From Micavibrio sp. (GTDB lineage Bacteria; Pseudomonadota; Alphaproteobacteria; Micavibrionales; UBA2020): DNA of 64,000 nt. Location of the stretch: assembly GCA_028283745.1 (NCBI GenBank), contig JAPWJZ010000006.1, positions 1-64,000 on the forward strand. The letters run 5' to 3'. The translations under genes and the position numbers were made by a program. Within the stretch, counting starts at the first letter, position 1; every line of letters starts with the position of its first letter. The notes under the pieces are model-generated. The model was not told the DNA's origin. It ran no database searches and saw only the letters and a program-made list of their open reading frames with translations. This document shows, piece after piece, positions 35,355 to 44,444 of this stretch.

Positions 35355-36794
35355 ATGCCGTCACACATCAATACCACCGACAAAATCTTCTATGAAAAGA
35401 ACAAGCTGGACCCGCAGAAGGTGGAGAAGCTGGTCGACAACAGCCTGACCGGCGGCGATGACGGCGAGCTGTACATGGAATATGTGCAGACGGAATTTTT
35501 CAGCTTTGACGATGGCCGCCTGAAGACCTGCACGTATGATACCGACATGGGCTTCGGCCTGCGCTCGGTCGCGGGGGAAACCTTCGGCTTTGCCCATTCG
35601 TCCGAACTGTCGGAAAAATCCATCGCCCGCGCCGGTGAAACAGTGAAGGCCGTGCAGCAGGGCCACGGCGGCACCATGGACCTGAACCCCATTAAAACTA
35701 ACCAGCAATTATATATTGATGATAACCCGCTGCTGCAGGTGCCGTTTGAGCGCAAGGTAAAGCTGCTGCAGGATATTGATGCCTATGCACGGTCAAAGGA
35801 CGCGCGCGTGAAGCAGGTATCCGTGCAGCTTTCCGCCAACTGGAAGGCCGTGCAGATTGTGCGCACCGGCGGCGCGAAAAGCGCCGATATCCGCCCCCTC
35901 GTCCGCATGAACGTTTCCGTCTACCTGGATGACGGCAAGGGCCGCATGGAAGACGGCTATTACGGCTTCGGCGGCCGCTATGCCTACGACAAGCTGTTTG
36001 ATGAATCCCTCTGGAAATCGGCCGTGGATGAATCCTTCCGCCAGGCGGAAGTGAATTTGCAATCGGTGCCGGCCCCGGCGGGCGAAATGTCCGTTGTTCT
36101 CGGCAACGGCTGGCCGGGCATTCTGCTGCACGAAGCGATTGGCCACGGGCTTGAGGGCGACTTTAACCGCAAAGGCACATCCGCCTTCACCGGCATGGTC
36201 GGCAAGCGCGTTGCCGCGCCCGGCGTAACGGTGGTGGATGACGGCACCATGGCAGACCGCCGCGGCTCCATCACCATCGACGATGAAGGCACGCCGTCGC
36301 AGCGCACCACCTTAATCGAAGACGGTATTTTGACAGGCTACCTGCAGGACCGCATGAACGCGCGCCTGATGGGCGTGAAATCCACCGGCAACGGCCGCCG
36401 TGAATCCTATGCCGACCACGTAATGCCGCGCATGACCAATACGGTCATGATGAACGGCAACCTCAGCCCCGAAGAAGTCATCAAGTCGGTCAAGAAAGGG
36501 CTTTATGCCGTCAACTTCGGCGGCGGTCAGGTGGATATTACCTCCGGCAAGTTCGTGTTCTCCGCATCAGAAGCCTACCTGATTGAAGACGGCAAAATCG
36601 GCGCGCCCGTGAAAGGCGCAACGCTGATTGGCAACGGCGCGGATGCGCTGACCAAGGTAAAGCTCATCGGCAACGACATGAAGCTGGATGAAGGCGTCGG
36701 CACCTGCGGCAAGGACGGGCAGTCCGTGCCCGTTGGCGTCGGCCAGCCCACGCTGCGCATTGACGGCCTGACGGTGGGCGGCACAAAAACATGA
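35355..36794 (+). CDS. tldD: TldD family metalloprotease
   Basis: A 479-residue protein of the TldD/PmbA family. TldD forms a heterodimer with TldE (PmbA) that degrades unfolded or modified peptides; the partner gene is not in this window. The zinc site HEAIGHGLEGD, with the HExxxH motif, lies near residues 259-269 and is followed by the conserved DDGTM, RRGSI and DEGTPSQ segments; a glycine-rich C-terminal GTCGKDGQSVPVGVGQPTLR is also family-typical. Length is normal. Start ATG with GTCCGCC just upstream, no strong ribosome site. Confidence 0.93.
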   Translation: MPSHINTTDKIFYEKNKLDPQKVEKLVDNSLTGGDDGELYMEYVQTEFFSFDDGRLKTCTYDTDMGFGLRSVAGETFGFAHSSELSEKSIARAGETVKAVQQGHGGTMDLNPIKTNQQLYIDDNPLLQVPFERKVKLLQDIDAYARSKDARVKQVSVQLSANWKAVQIVRTGGAKSADIRPLVRMNVSVYLDDGKGRMEDGYYGFGGRYAYDKLFDESLWKSAVDESFRQAEVNLQSVPAPAGEMSVVLGNGWPGILLHEAIGHGLEGDFNRKGTSAFTGMVGKRVAAPGVTVVDDGTMADRRGSITIDDEGTPSQRTTLIEDGILTGYLQDRMNARLMGVKSTGNGRRESYADHVMPRMTNTVMMNGNLSPEEVIKSVKKGLYAVNFGGGQVDITSGKFVFSASEAYLIEDGKIGAPVKGATLIGNGADALTKVKLIGNDMKLDEGVGTCGKDGQSVPVGVGQPTLRIDGLTVGGTKT

Positions 36795-36810
36795 TCGACG
36801 GCACGACAAC

Positions 36811-37557
36811 GTGACCTCGGCGCAAGCCGCAAAACCTTTTCCCTGGCAGCGCGTTTATTATATCTGCGTGTGGCTTATGCTGTTTGGCATTTTAGGGGCC
36901 AGCTATAACCATGCCAAAGAAATGCTGGAATCTTTCCGGTTTAATGGCGCCTATGCCACCATCAGCCGCATCTGGCAGGCAACGCAGGAATTCGAGGATA
37001 CGCACCACCGCCTTCCCGGCAAGCTTAGAGCCACTACCGCCGCCTGCCTGCTGAACCCCGCCCCGCCCTGCAAAAACATGGCAACCGTTGCGGCGGAAAG
37101 CGAAGCCTTCTGGCATGACCTTGACGCTGCAGGCCTGCTGAAAAAGTACGACCTGCCCGCGCCGGAAAAAACCATGGCGCAGGGAAAAGCTGTGTATTAC
37201 ATCCCCGCAGTTTTTGGCGACCTTGTGGTCACAACCAACACGGCAAAAGACAAGCCGGGCAGCCTTGTGCTTGTCCTCGCGCTTCAACAGGCCATCAGGG
37301 GCATGGCGGGGCTGAACGACCCGCAGGTGCAGCCCATGACCCCGCGGGATGCCCGCGGCCTAGACCAGATGCTGGATGATGCCCTGCCCGCCCGCGGCGC
37401 TGTGCATGGCTATGGCACCGGCGACTGCTTCACGCCCGATGCGCATTATAACCAAACCCTTGATGAAAAAGTCTGCGGCCTTATCATCGACCTGCCCCTC
37501 CCTGAAAAATCAACATCGGAAAAATCCACATCGGAAAAACATTCTGCCGCGCCTTGA
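36811..37557 (+). CDS. Single-pass membrane hypothetical protein, 248 aa
   Basis: GTG start 17 bases after tldD, so probably in the same transcript. One membrane segment at about residues 12-30 (VYYICVWLMLFGILGASY), the rest presumably periplasmic and containing four cysteines. The extreme C-terminus has an exact 12-base tandem repeat encoding KSTSEKSTSEK, a slippage-prone stretch. It ends directly at the start of the ClC gene. Not recognised. Confidence 0.55.
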   Translation: MTSAQAAKPFPWQRVYYICVWLMLFGILGASYNHAKEMLESFRFNGAYATISRIWQATQEFEDTHHRLPGKLRATTAACLLNPAPPCKNMATVAAESEAFWHDLDAAGLLKKYDLPAPEKTMAQGKAVYYIPAVFGDLVVTTNTAKDKPGSLVLVLALQQAIRGMAGLNDPQVQPMTPRDARGLDQMLDDALPARGAVHGYGTGDCFTPDAHYNQTLDEKVCGLIIDLPLPEKSTSEKSTSEKHSAAP

Positions 37558-39399
37558 ATGCAGGGGGGGATGCGGGTAAAGTCAAAGCTGGCTCTTTCAT
37601 CTGGCGACAATATGACACCCGACACCCCCATTCCGCAAAACTTCAGCCCCTCGCGCTTTACGCGCGCTGGCCGCTGGCTGCGGGATAGCCAGCCCGCGCA
37701 AATCATCATCTGCGTCTTCCTTGGCGTTATTGTTGCCGCCATTACCGTTGGCCTGCACAACCTTGTCATGTTCCTGCACGCCGCCGCCTATGGCCTGACC
37801 GTGCCGGGCGAGCACCTGAGCGGCGCAACCGTCATCAACCATAGCCGCATCATTTACATGCCGGCGCTGGGCGGGCTGGCGCTGGGATTGTTGCTATACG
37901 TTTTCAAGCGCTGGAAGCCGCGAGACATTATTGACCCGATCGAGGCAAACGCCGTTTTCGGCGGTCGCATGTCGTTTACCGACAGTCTGCGCCTGCTGGC
38001 CGCCACGTTGATTTCAAACGGTGCGGGCGGCTCTATTGGCATGGAGGCCGCTTATACCCAAATGGGCGGCAGCATTACCTCCGCCCTTGGCGCGAAGCTG
38101 AAATTGCGGCGCGAAGATATGCGCATTTTCGTTGCCGCCGGTGCCGCCGCCGCCATTTCCGCCGCATTCAATGCCCCGCTGGCGGGTGCGTTTTACGGGT
38201 ACGAACTTGTGCTGGGCATGTACAAAATATCGGCCCTCGCGCAAGTCACGCTGGCGGCGCTGGCGGGAAACCTGTTTTTGCATGCAATCCATGCGGGCGA
38301 CCCCATTTTTTCGCTGCCACAGGCAACAGGCGCGGTGGCGGCGTTTGATTATGCGATGTTCGCTTGCGTCGGCATCGCTTCCGCCTTTATCGGCATCCTC
38401 ACCATGCAGTCTGTCACGGGCTGCGAGGCCGCTTTTAAAAAGCTTCCGGGGCCGGAATGGCTGCGGCCCGTGCTTGGCGGCGGCTTGCTCACCTCCCTCG
38501 CCCTGCTGTTCCCGCAAGTCCTTGGCAGCGGGCAAGGCGGCATTGACCAGCACCTGCACAACAGCTGGCCGCTGCTGGCGCTGTACGGCTTGCTGGCGGC
38601 AAAAATTGCGGGTTCCGCCATCAGCATCGGCTCCGGCTTCCGCGGCGGGCTGTTCAGCGCCGCGCTGTTCATCGGCTGCCTGACGGGGCAGATTGCAGGG
38701 CTGCTGGCCGGGCAATACTTCCCCGATAGCGCAGGCCAGGTTGAAAACTTTATGCTGGTCGGCATCGGTTCGGTTGCGGCCTCCGTCATCGGCGCCCCTG
38801 TCACCATGGTGCTGCTGGTGCTGGAAATGACCGGCAACTTCCCCGCCACGGGCGGCGTTATGGCGGGCGTTCTCGTCTCTTCCACCATTACGCGTTATAC
38901 CTTCGGCTATTCTTTCTCCACCTGGCGCTTCCACCTGCGCGGCCTGCGCATCCTTGGCGCCCATGATGTGGGCTGGGTCAACGAACACACCGTGCGCGAC
39001 CTGATGTTCAGCGGCACCCGCACCCTTCCCGCCGAAAGCACGCTTGGCGACCTGCGCCAGAAAATTCCCGCCGGCAGCCTGAAGCGCATTTTCCTGACCG
39101 GAAAAAACAATGCCTACGAAGGCGTGGTCGATATTGCCGAAGCGCATAGCCAGCCCGCGAACGATGAAACACTTGCCCGCCCCGTGCTGCTGCTGGCCAA
39201 GGGCCGTGATTTCTTTTTACTGCCGAACCAGAACATTCGCGCGGCCCTTGATGTATTCGCGGCGGCGCAGCAGGAAGAACTCCCCGTCATCGCCAGCGCC
39301 GCCAACCCAAAAATCATCGGCCACGCCAGCGAAACCCACGTGCTGAAACGCTACGCCCAGGCGCTCGAAAAGCATGAAGCGGAACAGCAGGGGCTTTAA
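37558..39399 (+). CDS. ClC-family chloride channel/antiporter with CBS domains
   Basis: A 613-residue protein. The gating motif region reads GAGGSIGMEAAYTQMGG (about residues 159-175), retaining the Glu of the usual GREGP. Ten or so hydrophobic helices follow, e.g. GSGFRGGLFSAALFIG near 356 in place of the usual GxFxPxLxxG. A C-terminal region of about 150 residues looks like a CBS pair (VRDLMFSGTRTLPAESTLGD and PVIASAANPKIIGHASET). ClC proteins exchange chloride or fluoride for protons; the substrate here is not predictable. Start ATG 37558 is adjacent to the previous stop; 37612 is an alternative. Confidence 0.85.
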   Translation: MQGGMRVKSKLALSSGDNMTPDTPIPQNFSPSRFTRAGRWLRDSQPAQIIICVFLGVIVAAITVGLHNLVMFLHAAAYGLTVPGEHLSGATVINHSRIIYMPALGGLALGLLLYVFKRWKPRDIIDPIEANAVFGGRMSFTDSLRLLAATLISNGAGGSIGMEAAYTQMGGSITSALGAKLKLRREDMRIFVAAGAAAAISAAFNAPLAGAFYGYELVLGMYKISALAQVTLAALAGNLFLHAIHAGDPIFSLPQATGAVAAFDYAMFACVGIASAFIGILTMQSVTGCEAAFKKLPGPEWLRPVLGGGLLTSLALLFPQVLGSGQGGIDQHLHNSWPLLALYGLLAAKIAGSAISIGSGFRGGLFSAALFIGCLTGQIAGLLAGQYFPDSAGQVENFMLVGIGSVAASVIGAPVTMVLLVLEMTGNFPATGGVMAGVLVSSTITRYTFGYSFSTWRFHLRGLRILGAHDVGWVNEHTVRDLMFSGTRTLPAESTLGDLRQKIPAGSLKRIFLTGKNNAYEGVVDIAEAHSQPANDETLARPVLLLAKGRDFFLLPNQNIRAALDVFAAAQQEELPVIASAANPKIIGHASETHVLKRYAQALEKHEAEQQGL

Positions 39400-40268
39400 G
39401 CCGCAAGCTTGTCCGACATTTCAGCGAAATCATCCGCATACAAACCATTGCCGCGCCAGACAAGGGCGATGGTGCGGTTATAGGCCGTCTTCTTCAGTGG
39501 AACATACGTAATGCCGTCATTGGCGCGGCGGGCCATGGCGGGCAGCAGCGTCATGCCGGAACCGCTGGCCACCATATGGCGCAGCGTTTCAAGGCTGGTG
39601 GCGCGGAATGAATGCGTCGCCCCCGCCCGCGCCTTGTGGCAAATACCCAGCATCTGGTCTTTCATGCAATGGCCGTCATCCAGCAGCAGCCAGTTGGCAT
39701 CCTGCAAATCATCCGGCTCGATGGATTTATAAGCGGCGTAATCATGACCTGCGGGAATGGCGAGGAAGAAGGGTTCATCGAATAATTCGCGCACGCTTAA
39801 ACCCTCGGCATCGACAGGCAGGCTTAAAATTGCACCATCCAGTTTGCCGTCGCGCAGTTGCTGCAGCAGCGTTTCGGTTTTGTTTTCGTGTATCTGCCAG
39901 TTGACGGCGCGTGTGGCGGCTCTGCCGACGGATTTAAAGAACTGCGGCAGGTAATACGGCGCAATGGTGGGAATGACGCCGAGATTGATGATTTTGGGCT
40001 GCTGCCCGTCGCGGTGCATGCGGCCGAACTTGCGCATCTCCGCCGCCTTTTCAAGAATGATGCGGGCGTTCTCCAGAATAAATGCGGCCTCCGCCGTCGG
40101 CACCACTTCGCGCGTGGTGCGCTCGAACAGCCGCAGGCCCAGCTCATCCTCCAGCTTTTTCACCTGTGCAGACAATGCGGGCTGGCTGACGTTGCAGGCT
40201 TCCGCCGCAAGGCCGAAATGACGTTTCGCGGCAACTGCCACAATATATTCAAGATCGCGTAAATTCAT
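39396..40268 (-). CDS. oxyR: Peroxide-responsive LysR regulator OxyR
   Basis: A 290-residue LysR regulator with N-terminal winged helix (MNLRDLEYIVAVAAKRHF, then SQPALSAQVKKLEDELG at about 29-45) and an effector domain. The redox pair appears as DGHCMKDQMLGIC near residues 198-210, matching the C199/C208 disulfide pair of OxyR. It is divergent from the catalase gene and its stop overlaps the ClC gene by four bases. OxyR activates peroxide-defence genes such as katA when oxidised; the intergenic region has ATAG/CTAT-type repeats. High confidence from the Cys pair and context. Confidence 0.9.
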   Translation of the reverse strand: MNLRDLEYIVAVAAKRHFGLAAEACNVSQPALSAQVKKLEDELGLRLFERTTREVVPTAEAAFILENARIILEKAAEMRKFGRMHRDGQQPKIINLGVIPTIAPYYLPQFFKSVGRAATRAVNWQIHENKTETLLQQLRDGKLDGAILSLPVDAEGLSVRELFDEPFFLAIPAGHDYAAYKSIEPDDLQDANWLLLDDGHCMKDQMLGICHKARAGATHSFRATSLETLRHMVASGSGMTLLPAMARRANDGITYVPLKKTAYNRTIALVWRGNGLYADDFAEMSDKLAA

Positions 40269-40403
40269 GGCTTTAATATATATAGGCCATAGTTATAAAT
40301 TCAATATGATTTTTATATTTATAGTTATAAGCTGTAGCCGTTACATTAGCGACTATCGAACGCGTTCTATTTGTTCATTTTTTCCACCGGAAAGGCCTTT
40401 TTC
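40269..40403. promoter_or_regulatory. Divergent oxyR-katA promoter region
   Basis: AT-rich and full of ATAG-type repeats (for example ATAGGCCATAGTTATAAATTC at 40281-40301 and TTATAGTTATAAGC near 40320), as expected of OxyR binding sites. Exact operators cannot be assigned by eye. Confidence 0.45.
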
Positions 40404-41864
40404 ATGACAAAAGACACAAAATCCCCCACGCTCACAACCACCGCCGGCGCACCGATTGCCGACAACCAGAATTCCCTCACCGCCGGCCCCCGCGGCCCCG
40501 TGCTGATGCAGGACTGGCAGCTGATTGAAAAGCTGGCGCACCAAAACCGCGAGCGTATTCCGGAGCGTGTTGTCCACGCCAAGGGCTGGGGCGCGCATGG
40601 CACCCTTACCGTCACGAAAGACATTTCCAAATACACCCGCGCCAAAATTTTTGATACCGTCGGCAAAAAAACCGACCTGATCATGCGCTTTTCGACCGTC
40701 GCCGGCGAGCTTGGCGCGGCGGATGCCGAGCGCGACGTGCGCGGTTTTTCCCTCAAGTTCTATACCGAGGAAGGCAACTGGGACATTGTGGGCAACAACA
40801 CCCCTGTGTTCTTCGTACGCGACCCGTTGAAGTTCCCCGACTTCATCCACACGCAAAAGCGCCACCCGAAGACCAACCTGCGCTCCGCCACCGCGATGTG
40901 GGATTTCTGGTCGCAATCGCCTGAATCGCTGCACCAGATCACGACATTGTTTTCCGACCGCGGCCTGCCGCAAACCGTGCGCCACATTGACGGCTTCGGA
41001 TCCCACACGTTCTCCTTCATCAACAAGGGCGGCGAGCGTTTCTGGGTGAAGTTCCACTTCAAGACCATGCAGGGCCACAAGCACTGGACCAACGCCGAGG
41101 CCGCCGAAGTGGTGGGCCGCACGCGCGAGTCGACGCAGGAAGACCTGTTTGGCAGCATTGAAAAAGGCGACTTCCCCAAATGGCGCTTCTGCGTGCAGAT
41201 CATGCCGGAACTGGATGCCGAAAAAACCAGCTACAACCCCTTCGACCTTACGAAAGTCTGGCCGCATGGCGAATACCCGCTGATCGAGGTCGGCACCATC
41301 GAGCTGAACCGCAACGCGGACAATTACTTCTCCGAAATCGAGCAGGTGGCGATGTCGCCGTCCAACATCGTGCCGGGCGTCGGCTTCTCGCCCGACAAAA
41401 TGCTGCAGGCGCGCATCTTCTCGTACGCGGATGCGCACCGCTATCGCCTTGGCACGCATTACGAGGCGCTGCCGGTCAACGCGCCGAAATGCCCCGTCCA
41501 CCATTACCACAAGGACGGCGCAATGCGCTTCACCCCCAACATGCCAAACCCGGATGCTTATTATGAACCGAACAGCTTCAACGGCCCAAAGCAGGATGAA
41601 GCCTACCGCGAGCCGCCGCTGAAAATCTCCGGCGATGCAGACCGCTATAACCACCGCATCGGCAACGATGATTACAGCCAGCCCCGCGCGCTGTTCAACC
41701 TGTTCGACAATGCGCAGAAGGAGCGCCTGTTCAGCAACATCGCGGCGGCCATGGGCGGCGTGCCTGACTTTATCCTCGAGCGCCAGTTCGCCCACTTCGA
41801 TAAAATCGCGCCCGAATACGGCGACGGCGTGCGTTCCGCCGTGAAGAAAGCCAGCGGCAAATAA
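40404..41864 (+). CDS. katA: Monofunctional haem catalase
   Basis: A 486-residue catalase. The catalytic His is in [12 protein letters not shown] near residue 54, the Asn region in [18 protein letters not shown], and the haem-ligand Tyr segment in [17 protein letters not shown] near residue 337. It disproportionates hydrogen peroxide in the cytoplasm. Length matches small-subunit catalases. ATG 40404 has GGAAAGG upstream; a TTG at 40371 would add 11 residues and is less likely. Regulated with and by the adjacent OxyR. Confidence 0.95.
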   Translation: MTKDTKSPTLTTTAGAPIADNQNSLTAGPRGPVLMQDWQLIEKLAHQNRERIPERVVHAKGWGAHGTLTVTKDISKYTRAKIFDTVGKKTDLIMRFSTVAGELGAADAERDVRGFSLKFYTEEGNWDIVGNNTPVFFVRDPLKFPDFIHTQKRHPKTNLRSATAMWDFWSQSPESLHQITTLFSDRGLPQTVRHIDGFGSHTFSFINKGGERFWVKFHFKTMQGHKHWTNAEAAEVVGRTRESTQEDLFGSIEKGDFPKWRFCVQIMPELDAEKTSYNPFDLTKVWPHGEYPLIEVGTIELNRNADNYFSEIEQVAMSPSNIVPGVGFSPDKMLQARIFSYADAHRYRLGTHYEALPVNAPKCPVHHYHKDGAMRFTPNMPNPDAYYEPNSFNGPKQDEAYREPPLKISGDADRYNHRIGNDDYSQPRALFNLFDNAQKERLFSNIAAAMGGVPDFILERQFAHFDKIAPEYGDGVRSAVKKASGK

Positions 41865-41884
41865 CTTGCCTCCAGAGCAGACGG

Positions 41885-41921
41885 CAAAAAGCCCCGCATT
41901 CATCGTGCGGGGCTTTTTTTA
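41885..41921 (+). terminator. Terminator of katA
   Basis: AAAAAGCCCCGCA…TGCGGGGCTTTTTTT just after katA; it also can serve the convergent minus-strand gene. Confidence 0.9.
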
Positions 41922-41932
41922 TCATACCGTTA

Positions 41933-42823
41933 TTAGTAACCCGGCGCCTTGATGGCCTTTTTATTCACGGCCGGCGCGTCTCCCGTGGGCAGCGCGGTGA
42001 AGGTGCCGGTTTTATCGGCATTGATCTGGTATTCAAACACGACCTTGTCGGCGGCAGCACCGCGCGAGTCGTCGGCAACGCTGCGCAGGCGCGCCTGCAT
42101 GTAATAGCCTTCCTTGTTCTTCAGCAGGAAGGTCTCGCCCTTTTCGATGGTATAGACGCGGCTGGAGCTATCGACGTCAGCGAAGTTGATGACGGCACCC
42201 GGCACGGCATTTTTCACGCGCGCCACTTTATCAATGGTATTGTCGTAGTTATAAAGATGGATGGAACTGTCATCCGACTTCGAGAAGTGGATGCCAAAAG
42301 TACGCTCCCCGCAGCCGACGACATAGGTGCCGTTGTTGGTGGAATAGTCGAAAGATGCAACACCCGTCATTGGCACCAAAGGAATTTCAGGCACCGGCGC
42401 AGGCACAATGGCGCTTGCGGGTTTATCCGGCGCGGATGCGGCAGTCGGCACAACCGGCGCAAGAATGGCAGCTTCGGTTTTTTCATTGCCGGTAAACGCG
42501 AAGACAGCAGCTGCCACCGCGAAAGCAAGCGTGCAGCCCGTTCTGGTCATGTCGAGGCTTCTGATGGGTGCCACCTTGCCGTCGGCGATGACGCGCAGGA
42601 CGTTGTTGCACTTCGCAACCTTCAAGCGCTGCGCCAGAATTTCTTCATCGCTGCCAGTCATGCCAGCGTCTTTTGCGACACGTAGTTCTTCCTCCTTGAA
42701 CTTCTCCAGCATCAGCTCAAAGCTAACCTGACCACCCTGCTCGACGCGGCCGCCGCTATACGCACGCTCCAGTCGCCACAACTGGTGTTCGGGCGTTTCT
42801 TTCTGAATGGGTCTTGCGCGCAT
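41933..42823 (-). CDS. Single-pass membrane protein with beta-rich C-terminal domain, 296 aa
   Basis: Residues 1-90 are charged and helical (MRARPIQKETPEHQLWRLER…); one membrane segment lies at about 93-110 (GCTLAFAVAAAVFAFTG). It is followed by an Ala/Pro-rich linker (PVVPTAASAPDKPASAIVP) and a beta-rich domain containing two cysteines. The layout suggests a cytoplasmic N-terminus and a periplasmic domain. It starts directly after the stop of a 36-codon gene (42824-42934), so the two are translationally coupled. Not recognised. Confidence 0.6.
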   Translation of the reverse strand: MRARPIQKETPEHQLWRLERAYSGGRVEQGGQVSFELMLEKFKEEELRVAKDAGMTGSDEEILAQRLKVAKCNNVLRVIADGKVAPIRSLDMTRTGCTLAFAVAAAVFAFTGNEKTEAAILAPVVPTAASAPDKPASAIVPAPVPEIPLVPMTGVASFDYSTNNGTYVVGCGERTFGIHFSKSDDSSIHLYNYDNTIDKVARVKNAVPGAVINFADVDSSSRVYTIEKGETFLLKNKEGYYMQARLRSVADDSRGAAADKVVFEYQINADKTGTFTALPTGDAPAVNKKAIKAPGY

Positions 42824-42934
42824 TCAAACATCGGTGACGGTATCTTTTTCCCGCACGAGGGAATGCGTAGTCGACACGACCGGCGTTTCGGTTGTCGTGA
42901 ACAGGCCTTTTAGTACAGTCATAACTTTTGCCAT
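42824..42934 (-). CDS. 36-aa small protein upstream of and coupled to the membrane protein
   Basis: ATG at 42934 with AAAGGA about eight bases upstream; reads MAKVMTVLKGLFTTTETPVV… and ends TGA at 42824, which abuts the next ATG (42823). The N-terminal half is hydrophobic with a positive end, the C-terminal half is polar. Too short to be assigned. The immediate TGA-ATG junction shows coupling with the 296-residue gene. Confidence 0.5.
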   Translation of the reverse strand: MAKVMTVLKGLFTTTETPVVSTTHSLVREKDTVTDV

Positions 42935-43164
42935 GTTTTTTTCCTTTAACTGTTTGCGCGCGGGATATGCGCAGTGGCATAGCCCGGTTGTCGTTTCAAA
43001 TTTTGGGATGTTTTGCTGCGGCGAGCTGAAGTGGTGCGGGAAACAAACTCAAAACCGCGCCAGCGAAATTTGAGTCGCATGCTTGGGGATGAGACTATTT
43101 TGAAGGCATCATTATGTCAAGAAAATGATGGGAATTTTTAATTTTACTGCAGAATAACAATCAC

Positions 43165-43449
43165 TTAAGCGGTGGTTATTTTAAGCGCCCGCCGCGCTGC
43201 CGCCTTTGTCATGAAGGCGAGTTTTTCGGCTTTTGTGAGGGCTTTTATTTGCAGTTCTTTTTTCAGGGCTGTGCTTTTGGTGCGGTGATGCTGGGTATGG
43301 ATGACTTCCAGCGGGCCGCGGCCGCGGGTGTATTTTGCGCCGGTGCCGTTACGGTGGGCTTTCAGTCGTTTATCAAGGTCGTTGGTGATGCCGGTGTACA
43401 GGCTGTCGTCAGCGCAGCGCAGAATATAAAGCGTCCAGCGCGCGGCCAT
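43165..43449 (-). CDS. GIY-YIG domain nuclease-like protein, UPF0213 type
   Basis: A 94-residue single GIY-YIG domain protein. LYILRCADDSLYTGITNDL at about 6-24 contains the YTG(I) variant of the second motif and the first IL-x-C strand; RLKAH follows with the conserved basic residue. A catalytic Glu in this family is usually near position 70 and seems present in LKKELQIKALTK. ATG 43449 overlaps the end of the SDR gene on the same strand. Function in repair or RNA turnover is not established. Confidence 0.85.
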   Translation of the reverse strand: MAARWTLYILRCADDSLYTGITNDLDKRLKAHRNGTGAKYTRGRGPLEVIHTQHHRTKSTALKKELQIKALTKAEKLAFMTKAAARRALKITTA

Positions 43450-43450
43450 T

Positions 43451-44296
43451 TTATAAACCCAGCTGCCGTTGCGTGGCTGTCCAAAGCTTTTCCTGCATGC
43501 CGGCATCGTGGCTGAGGGCGGAGGATGCGGCGACTTTACCGCCATCAAAATACTGGCCGCTGACACCCGCAACATCGGGCGATGTTGCAAGGTAGAGGGA
43601 TGTTTTTGCGCCGTCCCGCGCCTTGGTCATGAAGGGGCGCATAAGCGTTAATAGCACGCGCCAGAAGCCGCCGGTATTCTGGCCGAAGCCGGTGGCGACA
43701 ATACCGGGGTGCAGGCAATTGACCGTCACGCCCGTGCCTTCCAGCCGTTTCGCCAGCGCATAGGTAAACATGACATTGGCAAGCTTGGAGGCGCTATAGG
43801 CGGGCATTGCGCCATACTTGCGCTCCCCCTGCAGGTTGTCGAATTCGATTTTGCCGTTCATATGCACGGTGGACGCAACATTGACGATGCGCGCACGGTG
43901 CGTTGCCTTTAAAACATCCAGCAGCTCATGCGTCAGCAGGAAATAGTTGAGATGGTTGAGCGCCCATGTGCGTTCAAATCCGTCCGCCGTCAGCTCGCGC
44001 GCGGAAAACATGCCGCCCGCGTTATTGATGAGGACATCAAGCGTACCATGGCTGCTTTTGAATTCCGCCGCAATGCGGCGTACATCCGCCGGGCGCGACA
44101 GGTCACCAAGAAGGCTGGTGATACTGTCATTCTTGCTGGCGGCTTTAAGCGCCGCAACCGTTTCCGCCGTCCGCGCGGCATCCCGCCCGACAATCACCAG
44201 CGTGGCGCCCGCCGCCGCAAGCCCCATGGCCGTTTCGCGGCCAATACCTTGCGTTGCGCCCGTGACAAGACAGGTCTTTCCGTGCATCGTCGTCAT
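43451..44296 (-). CDS. Short-chain dehydrogenase/reductase (retinol-dehydrogenase-like)
   Basis: A 281-residue classical SDR with TGATQGIG at about residues 11-18 for NAD(P) binding, NNAGGMF at about 88-94 and the catalytic YSASKLAN at about 159-166, with Ser about 14 residues before the Tyr. The pattern of C-terminal GVTVNCLHPGIVATGFG is typical of retinol dehydrogenase-like enzymes. ATG 44296 follows GGGGAT; other in-frame starts give 294 residues. Substrate unknown. Overlaps the GIY-YIG gene at its 3' end. Confidence 0.85.
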   Translation of the reverse strand: MTTMHGKTCLVTGATQGIGRETAMGLAAAGATLVIVGRDAARTAETVAALKAASKNDSITSLLGDLSRPADVRRIAAEFKSSHGTLDVLINNAGGMFSARELTADGFERTWALNHLNYFLLTHELLDVLKATHRARIVNVASTVHMNGKIEFDNLQGERKYGAMPAYSASKLANVMFTYALAKRLEGTGVTVNCLHPGIVATGFGQNTGGFWRVLLTLMRPFMTKARDGAKTSLYLATSPDVAGVSGQYFDGGKVAASSALSHDAGMQEKLWTATQRQLGL

Positions 44297-44378
44297 ATCA
44301 TCCCCGTTAGTGATACATGCCAGCGGTAAAGTCATAGCACAAAAGCATCGCGCGCGTCACGCACGGGGAAGCGCAAAT

Positions 44379-44415
44379 TAAAAGCCCGCCGCCTGGAGGA
44401 GGCAGCGGGCTTTTC
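44379..44415 (-). terminator. Terminator of gshA
   Basis: AAAAGCCCGCCGC…GCAGCGGGCTTTT on both strands, downstream of gshA on the minus strand. Confidence 0.85.
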
Positions 44416-44444
44416 TCAGGAGAAAGTTTTTAAGAAAGGGGCGG

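Noticed and set aside
40353..41903. Long minus-strand open frame across the catalase gene
   Set aside because: Catalase motifs occupy the plus strand; this is a codon-bias shadow.
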